From assembly GCA_930367215.1 (NCBI GenBank), contig OV884057.1:245546830-245610829 (forward strand): a DNA stretch of 64,000 nucleotides, in the 5' to 3' direction. The DNA comes from Pollenia angustigena (lineage: Eukaryota > Arthropoda > Insecta > Diptera > Polleniidae). The translations under genes and the position numbers were made by a program. The notes under the pieces were generated by a model. The model saw nothing but the letters and a program-made list of their open reading frames with translations. It searched no databases and was not told where the DNA came from. Shown here piece by piece: positions 30,490 through 42,588 of the stretch; the first letter of the stretch is position 1; every line of letters starts with the position of its first letter.

Positions 30490-33381
30490 TTTTTTTTAGA
30501 TAATTCATTTAAATATTGAAGATAAAAGTAAACATTCTTTGTCTTGGGTTGGAGAGTTCCAGTCAACCAACATTTGAAATTGTAAATAGAAAAATTAAAA
30601 AAATTATATGCTCTATAAAAATAAATTTTGTAACTTACCCTTTGCACGAATTGCTTGTTTAAATAGATATTTTTATTTCCGGTGATTTGAAATTTAAATT
30701 TTATTTTAGCATAATTTTTTCTTGTTGTCAAAAACTCTAATATACTTAAATATATTTAGATTATTTTAAAGATTTTCTTTTTTATTAATCACTTGTGTTT
30801 AGTTTCATTGGATTTTTGATAAGATTTTTATTTATTTAATTTGTTGTACTTTTCACATGTCTCCAAGTATATTTGGCTTAAAATATTCTTTATACAAAAA
30901 TGCTCTGTTAACATACTTGTACAAATAGCAAAAGCATTCAGATACTTTTGCATATACCTACATTCTAGCTTGCTACATGCTTCAAGCAGCACATGTTGTA
31001 TTTAGTACACACACTCTCTTCCACTTGAGTAGGAAAACATTAAAAAATAATTTTTATAAAAAATTCTTTTTTTTCTTTTTTCTTAAAAAACCAGGTTAAC
31101 ATTTGTAAATTTTTTGCAACATATTTAAAAAAAGTACACACTTATATAAACAAATAAGTGCACACACACACTTCTAGATATCAACATAAAATGTATGTAT
31201 ATGTGTTCAGGAGACCAATGCACCCGTACCTACACACACCCACACATACATAAAGATTATACAAATTTACTCAGACTTGTACATTTATTTGAAAAATGCA
31301 CAAATAAATTCTACTTAATTTATTTTTTTCAGTTTTGCCGTTTTTTTTTACGGGTTTCCACTAGAAAATTTGTATGTGATTTTGCTTGTGAATGCGAAAG
31401 TGAAGGTGAATGAATGTGTGGTATTGTGGGTTTGTATGGATTTTATACGTTTGTAAGCTTTTGGCATTTGTGCTAACAAATTTTATTAGGGTTTTTTTTA
31501 TTATTATTATTTTTTTTTTATATAGTTGTAGTTGTGATTATTGTACACTATGTCGAACAAGTTAAAGCCATGATTTGCCTTTTTTTGTGTATTTTATTTC
31601 ATTTTTTATTCATTCTGATGTACGTTTTTATTTAGACTTTTATTCATACATTTAACGTTGATACACACGCACCTTTAAATGGGAACAAATCACTGCTAAA
31701 GCTTCTTTCATTTTATTTGCCACATTTCCACTACTTTAAGCTGATTTAGCTGTTTTGGTTTATTTGAGAATTAAACAAAAACATTTTACAATTTAAATAA
31801 AATTTACCAATTTAGCATAAAATTTATCATAGAAATTTTCTTCTTAAACAAATTTTTTTACTGATAATTTTCTCTTTCAAATTTAATAAAAAATAAATTG
31901 TATTTTTTTTTTTCTAAAAATCACTTTTTTTTGCCTCGAATTGTTTAGAATTTTCTCAGTTACAACAACACCAACAAAAACAATTATGCACAGTTTAGTT
32001 TTACACTTTTGCAAAAAAATGTTTAATATTGCCGCTTCGTTTTTTCGTTTACAACTAACATGACCACGTTTCCGAGTTAACTGATTTGGAACGGTAAAAG
32101 TTCGTTTGGCACAAAATATCATCGTCATCCAAAGGAATTTTGTTTGTCGTCACTGAATTCAACTCATAACGGAAAATATAAAAAATAATAATGGGTTTTT
32201 TACCGGTATTTTTACTCAAAGAGAGTAATCATTGGGGATGGTGAGAGTAAAGTTTTAAAATGTTCGAGTATAAGAGATTGTTGTTGTACCGTTACTTTTA
32301 AACAATGAGAGAGACAATTGTGTGTATTGTTTATGATTATTTATACCAGTGTAGTGATTTCCTATTTTATTGTTTTACTTACAACTTGTACCGGCATTTA
32401 ATGTCATTTCCTTTGGTACTGGACTACGATTACAACATCGTGAGATTTTATTTAATACAAAGGATTTTTTTTATGAGTCGTAAATTTTGAAGACTTAAAT
32501 CACTTAAAAAAAAGTATTTTTTTACTTAAACTTTCTTTTTTCATTGTTTTCCTTAATAAATCAAAATTTTCAAGAGAGCGATAAAACGATGTAATTGTAG
32601 TAGTGGACTTATAATCAAAATGTTAATTATTATTGAACTTACCTTGAATTAAAGAACGTATAAAATATCTAACAAGAAGTTGAAGCGATATAGACTATAA
32701 AATATTTCGCTGATAAAACATCCTATTAAGCCATGGAAGGAAGTCTTCATAAAACAATATTGTAATTATGTCAACCAATTAAGAGAATTTCGAAAAGCTC
32801 AAAAGTTATTAAAAATTCTCATAACTTATAACTGTAATTTTAAATGTACTTCGAAATAACAATATTTGTTTTTAAGTGGTTTTTTGACTCAGTGCTAAAA
32901 ATAATTCTTATGGACGTTAAATTTGGGGTCTAGCACGACTTCATAATACCTTATCATATACAAACATAGAGAGAATAAACAGAGAAAAACCTCTTGCCTC
33001 TTTTGTTGAATGTAGAGAGGTTTCAATAAATTTTGTTAACATAGTTCATATTTTAATAAAAGATTTAATTGAATAAAATGCTTAAATTAATACACCATTC
33101 CTTCGGACCTTAACATGGCGGTTGGTTTAAGTTCATAAGACAGCTCCCCTTGGATCCTTCAGTGGAAACTTTGTAATATCCAGCGACAATAATTATCCTA
33201 CAGAGCAGTTACTCACTGTGTCACTGCATAATTTAACCAATTCTTCTTCATAGTGAAGGAAAAAGCACACTTATTACATATTTTACCAAATAAGCGTAAG
33301 CTCTACTTCTTTTAAATTGTTAGTTTGATTTAACATGGTCTTAATCAAAATAAATATTGGAAATATAATCACGTCATCGTA
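30490..33381. other. Long non-coding interval
   Basis: Very AT-rich with T-runs and a few CA-rich words near 31130-31250. The several 60-90-codon frames here (30465-30731, 31195-31413, 31883-32128, 32305-32490) show no domain and look like chance. Nothing else recognised. Confidence 0.45.
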
Positions 33382-33482
33382 AATAAAAATTCCTTGGGAG
33401 TTTTTTCCCTTTTCCCATTTTTACAATAGCATTAGCATAGGAAAAATTGAAAAAGGGAAAAAACTCCCAAGGAATTTTTATT
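33382..33482. repeat. Long perfect hairpin
   Basis: AATAAAAATTCCTTGGGAGT continuing with TTTTTCCCTTTT pairs perfectly with its inverted copy, giving arms of about 32 bases and a loop of about 35. It is probably a tiny MITE. It ends 15 bases before the solo LTR. Confidence 0.85.
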
Positions 33483-33497
33483 CACATTAGTAGTGAT

Positions 33498-34005
33498 TGT
33501 TACGAAATTAGATTTATCTAAGAATTCTTTGATGTCTTAGTTATAAGTTGTCTAGTGTTATTATAATTTATGTCGTATTAGTTTGGATTATTATTTGCTA
33601 CACTGTATTTTATAACTTAGATTTACAGCCTGTTCATGGATTTCGAACGTCATCGTTCGCGTAGAAAATAACATCAAAAACAAAAACAAACTTCGAACAA
33701 TGTTCGATTGGTGTTTTGGAATCCTCTAAAAGTTTCTTGAATGTGCTAGTTGTGGAATTTCGAATTCGAACAGAATGGTCTGGATTCGAAAAGAAAATTT
33801 TTGAATCTACTTGTCTACAACTACTACCTGTGGTGACTATAAATACAGGTTGGTTTGTTAATGTAAGTTGAGTTTGTTTTGAGACATTAAACGGTTCCGT
33901 TTCTAAATGTTTCAATAAAGCTTGTTAAGTTGAATAAGTGTGTGTATTTATTTGGGTTTGCAATTTAAAGAACTCAAACGCGTTTATTAAAGGAAAAACG
34001 TAACA
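33498..34005 (+). mobile_element. Solo LTR of a retrotransposon
   Basis: It begins TGTTACG and ends CGTAACA, the short inverted TG..CA termini of an LTR. A TATA-like box (CTATAAATACAGG, about 33838-33850) and a polyadenylation signal (CAATAAAGC, about 33913) are properly ordered. At 508 bp the size is ordinary for a gypsy or Bel/Pao LTR. No internal region follows, so it is a solo LTR. Flanks GTGAT and ATATT do not match, so the duplication has decayed. The 93-codon minus frame inside is incidental. Confidence 0.7.
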
Positions 34006-34084
34006 ATATTTTAGTTTATCTGTTGGTCACCTTTTTTCCGAAAATATTTTCTAAGTGTAGCCAAAGCTTACGATATATCAACCA

Positions 34085-34300
34085 ACCAAATAAACACTGG
34101 TTTCCCCAGATATCTCTCCCTTATGTCCTGAATTTCCGGACATTGACACATATTATGAAACAGAGTCTTCTCTTCCTGCTCGTCTTGGCAGCTGCTGCAG
34201 TAAACCCTTTCTATTTGCTAAAGTCCCTACTGGCCAGGGAAGCGTTATTACCGGTATCACTAGCCTGATCTGTTCCCGGTTCAACCTCATATTCTATGTT
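34085..34300 (-). pseudogene. LINE C-terminal zinc-knuckle fragment
   Basis: On the minus strand one frame reads YCSSCQDEQEEKTLFHNMC and then QCPEIQDIRERYLGKPVF. The CxxC..HxxxC pattern followed by CPxxxxIRxxYLG is typical of the C-terminal tail of RNase H-bearing or R1-like LINEs. Just upstream a shifted phase gives EQIRLVI and ITGNASLASRDFSK before a stop, matching the LTGHxxL block that normally precedes the knuckle. All frames are broken. Unrelated to the 18 kb LINE at sequence level as far as I can see. Confidence 0.65.
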
Positions 34301-34638
34301 CATCATAGCCAGGCCATAAAATCCTGGCTTAATAGCAGGTGTATTCATGTGTGCACTCTAACCGTGCAAGTCTATCAAACTCGCATTGAATGAGTGACTT
34401 ACTTTGAGCTATTGAAAAGGCAATGAATTGATATATAAATCTGGGGGCTTCTATTGCGATGCGAAAGAAAATAGTGCATAAGCCTGCGCATTTATCTTTC
34501 GCATATTTTTTTTTCTTTTCGTAAATCATCACTTAATTTTATTTAAATTTTCAAATTTACAATTTATTTTATATATTTTGACATTGCATTACTGTTAATC
34601 TACGCCATCTTTAGTTTTTATTAGCAGTATTGCTTCAT
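34301..34638. other. Non-coding interval
   Basis: No recognisable feature. Open frame 34329-34532 (minus) lacks motifs. Confidence 0.4.
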
Positions 34639-34642
34639 TTAA

Positions 34643-35063
34643 CCCTCCGACTCGCGGTAAGGTCCCTGTGGACTTTTTACTTTTTTAAACAGGTGTCATT
34701 TAAAAACGGATGAGGAGAATGGCTAAATATTTCATGACTGCTATTATTCGAGTGTTATTAGTGTTTTAATACTAATTCCAGGAGATTTCTTATTTGCGGA
34801 GTAGTTTATTTTTTATTTTAAAGACTATTAGTACGCCGTTGAGCAGTAAGTTCTGTAGGGACCTTGTTTGAATTTTCATATGAATGACAAAAAAATGTAT
34901 TACAGATTTTAAAACAAATGTTTAAAATGCATATTCAAAATTATAACATCAAAATTAATTAAAATATATATAAATTTAAGTAAAATTCAAAGCATTTTCA
35001 TATAAGGTCCCTGCGGACCTTACCGCTCAACGACCGAATAAAAAGTTACCGCTCTTCGGAGGG
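34643..35063. mobile_element. piggyBac-type MITE (PB3)
   Basis: TTAA flanks both sides (34639-34642 and 35064-35067). Ends are CCCTCCGACTCGCGGT and, reversed, CCCTCCGAAGAGCGGT. The palindromic word AAGGTCC..GGACCTT occurs at 34659 (degenerate right arm) and 35004-35021, with a weaker version near 34848-34866. GCCGTTGAGCAGTAAG precedes the middle one and appears inverted at the right. The 421-bp interior is non-coding. Confidence 0.9.
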
Positions 35064-35194
35064 TTAAAGAAATTAAAGAAATAGAGATAACGAAAGTGCA
35101 TTAAGATTTCGTATTGAAATTAAAGCAATATATATATATGTGTATTAGTCCCCTGACATTTAAAGGGCCAATATTTTCACCAAGTTTAGGATAA

Positions 35195-35545
35195 ACTCGT
35201 ATTATCAAAGCAATTTTTGGGAATATAAAATTTTAAATTTATAAGATTTTGTTTATCGTGCTTAATTCCCACTTCTTAATAAATAAATACACTGAAATTT
35301 GTGGTCGGAGGATAAGCTAGTTTCTATGCGCATTTCACTGGGTGCTTAGGCCAGATCATCAGGAAACATTCTCTCAAAAAATCGTAGAAAAGCCAAAGTT
35401 ATAAGCAAATAAAACTGCAGAGTGAATGAGAATTGCAAACACTCAAAAAATTATTTTTTGCAACGATATGAAAGCTTAAAAAAATACCAACAATAAACAG
35501 GCAGTTTTTTTTCCTAGATTCCCCACTACAATTGGTTGGAACTCT
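35195..35545 (-). repeat. Family C dispersed repeat, reverse copy
   Basis: CAATTTTTGGGAATA, ATCGTGCTTAATTCCCA, TACACTGAAATTTGTGG, GCGCATTTCACTGG and CTACAATTGGTTGG are the reverse complement of the 46.2 kb copy, in order. A second terminal piece follows at 35570-35635. Confidence 0.7.
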
Positions 35546-35639
35546 CCCGTGCACTTACAAATTTTATATCAAAGTAATTTTTGGGAATACACAATTTTTA
35601 ATTGATAAAATTTTGTTTGTCGGGCTTAATTTCTAATGG

Positions 35640-36492
35640 AAAATAGCTTTATTTTGATTTTCTTGCAAAATATAAAACTATTCAAAAATTTGGGCATCAA
35701 AAATAAAATGTGTAGGTGCATGCACTATTGATGCAATTGTTCCAAAAGTTTTGCTCATAATGTTGAAAATAAGGAAGAATTTACGTAAGCATTGCGTATT
35801 CATACAAGCGAGATTTTACGGATGCATTTATCGTCCAAAATTTGAAGTGCATGTAAGCGATAATTACAGTACTGCCAGCGCTGTTTAAGCGTATTTTTTA
35901 TATGTTTCCGCAACTCAAAATAGATAGTAACTATTATTAGGGATTTTAGCAGTTTAATTTTATACACTAAAAAAATTAAGATTCATAAATCTAATGCATC
36001 AATTTCTATATATTTTTTTCGTTAAAGCAATGAAAAGTTTCATTACGACAAGGAAATTTAACATATTTAACAACGCAATTTCATTAACACTACGAAATTT
36101 CACATTGGATTAATGACAACTTAATATTTCTTTTAAAAGGAAAATCTTACTAATTTTTATACATTATTTCAATGGACAAAAAAGAAGTATAAACGAAAAA
36201 TTGTTTTTTGGCACTTTATATTTTAAATGAAAAATTTCACTAAATTAATGAAAACAAAATAAAGTTTTCTAACTATAAAATTCTTATAACTAGAAAATAT
36301 TTTCTTTCTAGTACTGTTGTAAAAACGTGCTTTTAATTAAATTTTTGGCAATAGACATGAACATTTGTGAAAAAATAGTAAGTTTTAATATATCATAAAA
36401 TCAATGAAAAAAAAATCAAAGAAAAAGAAAAAACCAGAGCAAAAATTCTTACATTCCATTTCCTTTAAATTGTCAATTTAAATACACAAAAC
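35640..36492. other. Non-coding interval
   Basis: AT-rich with many AATGAAA words. A TTTTATACACTAAAAAAATT at about 35960 and TTTTAGTGTAAAATG near 37832 are loosely inverted and may bound an old large element containing the next two MITEs. Not firm. Confidence 0.3.
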
Positions 36493-36495
36493 TTA

Positions 36496-37129
36496 AGGAG
36501 CGTATAGACGACATGTTTTTGTCATCTGACATGTCAAATTTACCACTGCAAAACACATACATGTCCTGTGTTACCTTTTTAACCTTGCTTCTGTAAAAGT
36601 CAGACGCAAAGTCATCTGACAAAATTTCAATTAGAGCGTGCTCTATTTTCTTCTGACAAACCATCTGACATCAGAAGTCTATGCCGGGAAGAAACTGACA
36701 GCGGCGTCAACTATTGACGGAATCATTAGCCGGCTGAAGTTAATATTTTACAATACCAATATATGTATGCTCATCTCACCATTGAATAGAATTTATGTAA
36801 ATATATACATAAAAACCGTTTCATTATATAATTCTAAATTGGTATCTTCAAAATAAAAGAAAAAAATGTTAAGATGGCTAAATTATTTTACGGCGCAAAT
36901 AAATATTTTCGTGGCGGCAGCAAGCTATTTTGAAACCGAGAACTACTTTGGTTTCTGCAATAACAATGCGAAAAAAACAGAGACAATGTCAGAAGCAAAT
37001 TACATGTACGTTTGTGACCGAATATTATAAACCTTATGTAAAACAGCAATTTTGACAGACATGAACAGTTACATGTGACTTGAAAATTTGACATGTCAGA
37101 TGACAAATACATGTCGTGTTCAGGCGCCT
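36496..37129. mobile_element. Harbinger-type MITE with TTA duplication
   Basis: The left arm AGGAGCGTATAGACGACATG and the inverted right arm AGGCGCCTGAACACGACATG both continue through GTCATCTGACATGTCAAATTT. TTA lies directly outside each end, as in PIF/Harbinger insertions. The word CATCTGACA recurs inside. Length is 634 bp. Confidence 0.75.
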
Positions 37130-37179
37130 TTACGTAGTAGTACAAACCAGAAAATGGAATGAATGCTGACGATGGTCAT

Positions 37180-37367
37180 TAGACTGGTCGCAACTTTTTT
37201 TTTTTTAAATTTAATTGTTTGCGCTGCTTAAAATATGAGGTTTGGTGTAAGAAATCATGATCTAATTTTTCAGGTCAACCCGACGGTGCCTAGCCGTGCC
37301 GGGTGGGGCCCAAATTTCCCCATGTTAAATTTAAAAAAAAAATCCCATACAAGATGCGACCAGTCTA
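37180..37367. mobile_element. hAT-type MITE with perfect 8-bp duplication
   Basis: TAGACTGGTCGCA and its exact inverse bound 188 bp. ATGGTCAT occurs immediately outside both ends (37172-37179 and 37368-37375). The interior is non-coding with T and A runs. Confidence 0.9.
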
Positions 37368-37375
37368 ATGGTCAT

Positions 37376-39472
37376 CGTGGGCTGCTAAATGAGTTCAAAA
37401 TAAAAATATTAAATCTTGGATGATTTGTTATATAAGAAATAAATTGAATTCACAACATCTAAAAATGCACATTAAAAAAATGCCTGAAAGAAAAATCCAA
37501 AATAATTAAGAATTAATTAAGACTCTCAAAATATCACAAAATTTAGTAGATAATTTAATAAATTAATGTTATTGAAGAAAATAAACATTTCATTGAAATA
37601 CCTTTTTTATTAATATAATGAAAAAATTTCTTTAAACGTTTGACTCTTCATTATTATGTTAATGAAATTTTTCATAAATGTGATGACAAATAATCACAGT
37701 CTTAATAAACTTTCTTTCATTAAGTCAATGCAAAATTTTAATCGATTTTATGAAACATTTCATCAACTGGGGGGTAACAAGAGCTGACTTTCAATGTAAA
37801 TTTTCACACATTGGATCTATAAAGAAAATTTGTTTTAGTGTAAAATGAATTATTTTTAAATATGGGCCTTTAATTCTTCTTATCTGGACGTAGCTGTTTA
37901 TTATTAAAGAGCATGTGAAATTAAAAATTTCCCTTAAAAAATCTTTGGTAATTTCCTTAAAAAAATTTGTAAATTTATAAACTGCATTCTGAATCTGAAA
38001 TTGTGTAAAAAAGGAAACATTAATAAGCAAAAATTTTATTGGCAGTATTTCCTTCTTTTAACTAAATCGCTTCTTACATGATTTTCTTCTTATTTTTTTT
38101 TTTTTTAAATAATGTCCAAGTCATATGCATATTCAATTCTAAAAAAGCAGTCTAAATTTTATTAAATGGGTTTTTCAAGAGGCAAGCTATAAAAGGTCAA
38201 AATTTCGTATAAGAGAAAATCTGATAAAAAATTCTTACCATATTCGTCGTATGCAGTCGTTTATTTTCTCACTTTGCAATCTTTAGGGGTTATTTTTTTC
38301 ATGTGGTGAGTTATTGTTCGTATGATATAAATATTTCTCTAATTTCCTCTCTCCGAATCTTCTTTTTTTGGTGAGTTTTATTTTGCAACGATGTCTTGTT
38401 TGCGATTTCTTAAGTTCAAACATTCGTGTCGGTTTATTTTCTGGCACTATTTGGTTTTCTATGATTTTTTCTTCTTGTTGTTTTCTATTCTATTGTCTAT
38501 TTTGTAGTGTCAATTACGGCTGTGAGTGAGTTAGTGAGTGTGTGTAAGTAGGTTTTTGTGACTGAATGAATGTCTCACGTGTCATGTTTGTGACTTGTTT
38601 TAGTCATGACTTGATAGATTTACTGTCGTTGTAGATTTTTAACAAAATGTTTACTTATGTAAGTCACCTTCTAATAAATTCTATTAAATCATAAACAAAC
38701 ACACCAACCCACCTAACACCTAAAAACAAACAAACAAACAGACAAAGCACGGCCATAAATAATTCAAAGACAAAAAGAAGAATATTTTGAAAAAAAAAAA
38801 AAATAAATTTAAGCAAAAATTATTGTTGGTAAAAACGAATTGATTTTCATAACATGGTGGTGGTCGGCCACACAAGAGGTTGTGGTAAATATTAAAGCAT
38901 ACTTTAAGGAGTGCTGAGATTTTTATGTTTGCTTCTTGGAACTTTTTCTTAAGAATATTTTGTAATTAAACTTATTTTTAGGATTGTAAGGAAGAAATTA
39001 TTTTCTTTAAATTCTACTTTAAAGGATGATTAAAAAAGTTTTAGAATTTTCTTATTTTAAGTTAATTCAAGAGAACATTAAAAGATAAAAAAGTAAAAAA
39101 CTTTACAAAAATAAGTTAAATATTATTTTATTATTTTGTTTTTTAACTAAATAAGCAAATATATAAAAAAAAATTGAAAATTGCTGAAAACTTATTGTAA
39201 TTATTTATTTTTGTAAAAGACTTTTTCTGTAAAAAGTGACTTTAAATAAAAATCCTATATCATAAAGGGGTACTTCCCTGCTCAACATTGCATACAAGCT
39301 AGTAACATCTATAATAGTTTATAAACTAGACAACTACCACAAGGATATATTAAGAGACGATCAAAGGTCGTTTTGAACTATCACACAAGACTCAAGCAAT
39401 TTGATGAAAGGCGTCACTGATCTAAACAAAAACAACGATTCATGACAGGGTTGTATTTTTCTTAAAATACAT
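37376..39472. other. Non-coding interval
   Basis: AT-rich with poly-T near 38090, GT-rich words near 38520 and A-rich words near 38720. No gene or repeat boundary recognised. Confidence 0.45.
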
Positions 39473-39608
39473 AAGACTTGTTTTTTTAAAACTAAACCCC
39501 ACGAAGCTCTACGCTTGTCAGCAGGAAAGAAACCAGAGTTTCTGGCGGGAATCAAACCCGTAACCCCGGCGCTGATAGACTAAATCACTACCAGCTAGCC
39601 AACCAGGG
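39473..39608 (-). repeat. SINE-1, minus-strand copy
   Basis: On the minus strand: CCTGGTTGGCTAGCTGGTAG, TTAGTCTATCAGCGCCGGGG, GGGTTTGATTCCCGCC, CTCTGGTTTCTTTCCTG, GCTTCGTGGGG, then an A-rich tail. It matches 26255-26400 throughout. Confidence 0.85.
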
Positions 39609-39609
39609 T

Positions 39610-39960
39610 ACTCTTGTGTGGTAGTATAAGTCACTGTTGAGATCTGAAAATTCTTAAATTGTACCGTTTCAATGGCAAAATAGTACCAAATTTACATAAA
39701 TTGTACCAAATTTAGTTTTGAGGTTAAGATTCATGCCAAGGTTCTTTGTGTAGAATATCATTAAGATATCTTCATCTATATGAGATTTGTTTCATCTTAC
39801 TTGATTTTGGGAAGGGGATATGGGGATATGGGATCCATGGTTAATTTTTTTCCTACCAACAGGTTTATAGTCACAGAAGTTTGTATGGGCGCCATGTGAA
39901 ATTATGGACCGAATCTCACAATTTTAGTATTCGTCATACTTATCAATTGAAACCTTTGTA
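39610..39960. other. Non-coding interval with TTGTACC words
   Basis: GTACC recurs at 39661, 39685 and 39704. The same word is clustered at 42498-42575. No gene recognised. Confidence 0.4.
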
Positions 39961-39964
39961 CATT

Positions 39965-40110
39965 TCATTTACCTTCAAAATTGCTACCTGTTCTTTTTGC
40001 ACAAGGTTACATGGACAAACAACCCGCCAGTCTGCCAGCCGGCCGGGCGGAGGGACATCGTTAAATCGACTGAGAAAGTGACATTAAGGCTAGGTCCAAT
40101 ATTATTTAGT
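39965..40110 (+). repeat. Family E dispersed repeat fragment
   Basis: CACAAGGTTACATGGACAAAC, a GCCGGCCGGGCGG part, GGACATCGTTAAATCGAC and GAGAAAGTGAC in the same order as the other two copies. Confidence 0.65.
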
Positions 40111-40864
40111 GTTACACATATCAGCACAAACGCATACAAAATAAAAAAGAAGCAACAATTTCTCTATTTATCTTTTTTTGTCAAAGGCAGACAAAAGTGT
40201 AGATGCTTCGTTGACAGTAACTACATTTATACGCACCACTTATTCGCAAATAAATATATTGCAAGTAGAGAATATTGCCGCATAAACAGTGAATTAAATT
40301 TTTATTTGCGAATAGCTTACTCATGAAAACAATTCCTGATTAAGGCTAGTTTACACTATTCTACTTTGTATTAATACATGTCACAAACTGAAGTTATATG
40401 AGAAAGTGTGATTGTGTGAATGCAAAGGGTCATGAACATTACAAGTATTACGAAAAACAATTTGACATAACCTACAACTTTATCATTTTTTTACATTTTT
40501 CAAAGCAATAATACTTTTCATTTGACCAGGGTTGCATTTTAACAAAAGCATGTTCATGTGTGATAGTGTGAACAGAAACTGTAATGTTGAATTAGATGTT
40601 GTTGAAAGTCGTAACAAAACTCATTAGATTTCTATCTCACAGAGTAGTATGGAATACGTAAGACCCCATTTGAAAATAAGATTTTAAGCATTGTCACACT
40701 TTCAACCATTTTACGTTTTTATTTCAATGTGGCACATTCATATGACAAAAGAAAAGTAAAATAAAATAAAAAATGTGCAAATAAATTTAAAATACACAAT
40801 AATTTTTGATCTTTTTCTTAGAAAAAAAAATAAAAAATTATATACATACATACGGTGCTACTAA
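40111..40864. other. Non-coding interval
   Basis: AT-rich. GCGAATAGCTTAC at 40307 recurs at 41594, hinting that an older sequence was split by later insertions. No gene. Confidence 0.35.
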
Positions 40865-41390
40865 GAGCCACTTTTTGGGTTTGAGATTAAAGTTAATTTT
40901 ATTCTATAATTAGCTAATCTGAGAATTAAGTTAATCTAGTATCAATTGAATTTGATATTTTTGGGTGGTGGCTTAAACCATGTAGCGCTACCATACTGAG
41001 CACAAATAAATGGCAACATTTTTTTGCAAATATCAACTTTTTATCAAGGAATATGGATGCTTTCAAAGAAGAAGAAGAAAATGCGCGAATTTAATATTGT
41101 TAACAAGGTAGACATTTTTTGTGTTTAAAGAAAAAATATATTAAAGAACAAATATAGAATGGAAAAATTATATAAAAGTGCTAAGCAATGTTTTAAAATG
41201 TATTTTTTGTTTATATTTTTGCAAGTTCTTTATGTTAAACATGTGTATGTTGACAGTTTAAGTTTAGGTTTAAACCACCACCGTTGGCCGCTTAAACTAG
41301 CAAAAAAAAGTTAAAAAAAATACAACTCAAAAAGTAAATACGGAGATTAAAGTTAATTTAATAGCTAATCTCTAACCCAAAAAGTGGCTC
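40865..41390. mobile_element. Harbinger-type MITE with TAA duplication
   Basis: GAGCCACTTTTTGGGTTTGA and its near-exact inverse bound 526 bp. TAA flanks both ends. The arms continue through AGATTAAAGTTAAT and AGCTAATCT. GTGGTGG..TTAAACCA and TTTAAACCACCACC form a further inverted pair inside. Confidence 0.8.
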
Positions 41391-41429
41391 TAAATGAATA
41401 AATTTTCCATCTAACATCACTTAAAAATG

Positions 41430-41570
41430 AGTGAAAAATTATCAATAAATTTTAATTAATTTTCATGTTGTAAAAATTCCTTTCTTCATAAAAATAATTT
41501 AATGAAAATTAAATTTAATGAACTTAAGCCTAATTAAAAATATAAAAAAAAATTTGGATTAATTTTCAGT
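41430..41570 (+). repeat. SINE-2 tail fragment
   Basis: ATTTTCATGTTGTAAAAATTCCTTTCTTCATAAAAATAA and ATGAAAATTAAATTTAATG match 50185-50240. No tRNA-like head is present, so it is 5'-truncated. Confidence 0.7.
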
Positions 41571-41713
41571 TAATCGAAAATAATTTTGATTCGCGAATAG
41601 CTTACGTATAAACGTAGTAAGTGTCAATAAAACAACCGACAATAGCGGCGATTTAGAGACACTTGGTCGCAGGATTCCTACAGAGATACGAGTACAAATA
41701 CTTATGTTTGTAT

Positions 41714-42305
41714 CAGTGATGCCATTAGGATACGAAAGATATCCTTATGGCATGATTTCAGGTACCTTGTATAGTCCTGACATTTTTCTTATCTTTTGAA
41801 TCTGTACGCAAAATGTACAGAAATAAAATACGACTCAATACTAATACAGCTTTAATAATGTTGAAAGAAAGAATTAAGGATGTTTCAACATACAATCCAC
41901 CTAAATCGATGACTACTAGTAGTGCGAAGTAATTCTGAGGAAGTATGAACATCTCTTTTATTTTCAGGAAATTTATATGAACTTTTTGATATAATCGCCT
42001 TAGTATAAACGCCTACACTCGTATATTAATTTTTACAAAAATAATTAATAATTAATTTTAAAGTTTGCTTACTGTATTTTTGAAAACTACATACCGAATA
42101 TTTATGACTTAAATAAATATAAAAATTAATTTATATGATATCACTTTCTTTACAATTATACAATTTACATTAAATATGAATTAAAAATGTTATGTTAACG
42201 TTAAAAATGAATTTTAAAATTTTTTCAATATGTATCTTTTTGGGAAAATGTGTATCTTTTTGGAAACTAAAATGTATCTTTCTCGAAATTTCACTGGCAA
42301 AACTG
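41714..42305. mobile_element. hAT-type element, 592 bp
   Basis: Termini CAGTGATGCCA and TGGCAAAACTG are imperfect inverted repeats. Flanks GTTTGTAT and GTATGTAT match at seven of eight positions. ATGTGTATCTTTTTGG occurs three times near the right end, probably subterminal sites. The 64-codon minus frame is unassigned. Confidence 0.65.
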
Positions 42306-42479
42306 GTATGTATATACCTATGTAGTGAACATTTTTGTACCTATAACATCACGAACATAAATTAACAATTATGCAATTTTTGGTAGTATTGGTCAGGGCT
42401 GGAGATAAGTAATTAAAAGTTTTATTATTAAAAAGAAAAGTGAGTTAATCCACTTCAAAGAAATGATAAATTTCGTGGG

Positions 42480-42585
42480 TATTTGCTTTTTCTTAAGTTG
42501 TACCAAAAAAAGATGAATTGTACCAGTGTACCAATAATGTTTCGATTGTACCGAATTTGGTACAATTGTACCGCAAATCCCATCA
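42480..42585. repeat. GTACC-word cluster
   Basis: TTGTACC or GTACCA occurs six times in about 80 bases, including ATTGTACCGAATTTGGTACAAT, which is close to a palindrome. Two dispersed related words occur at 39.66-39.71 kb. Confidence 0.5.
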
Positions 42586-42588
42586 GTG

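Noticed and set aside
33634..33915. 93-codon minus-strand gene
   Set aside because: It lies wholly inside the solo LTR, antisense to the TATA and polyadenylation signals.
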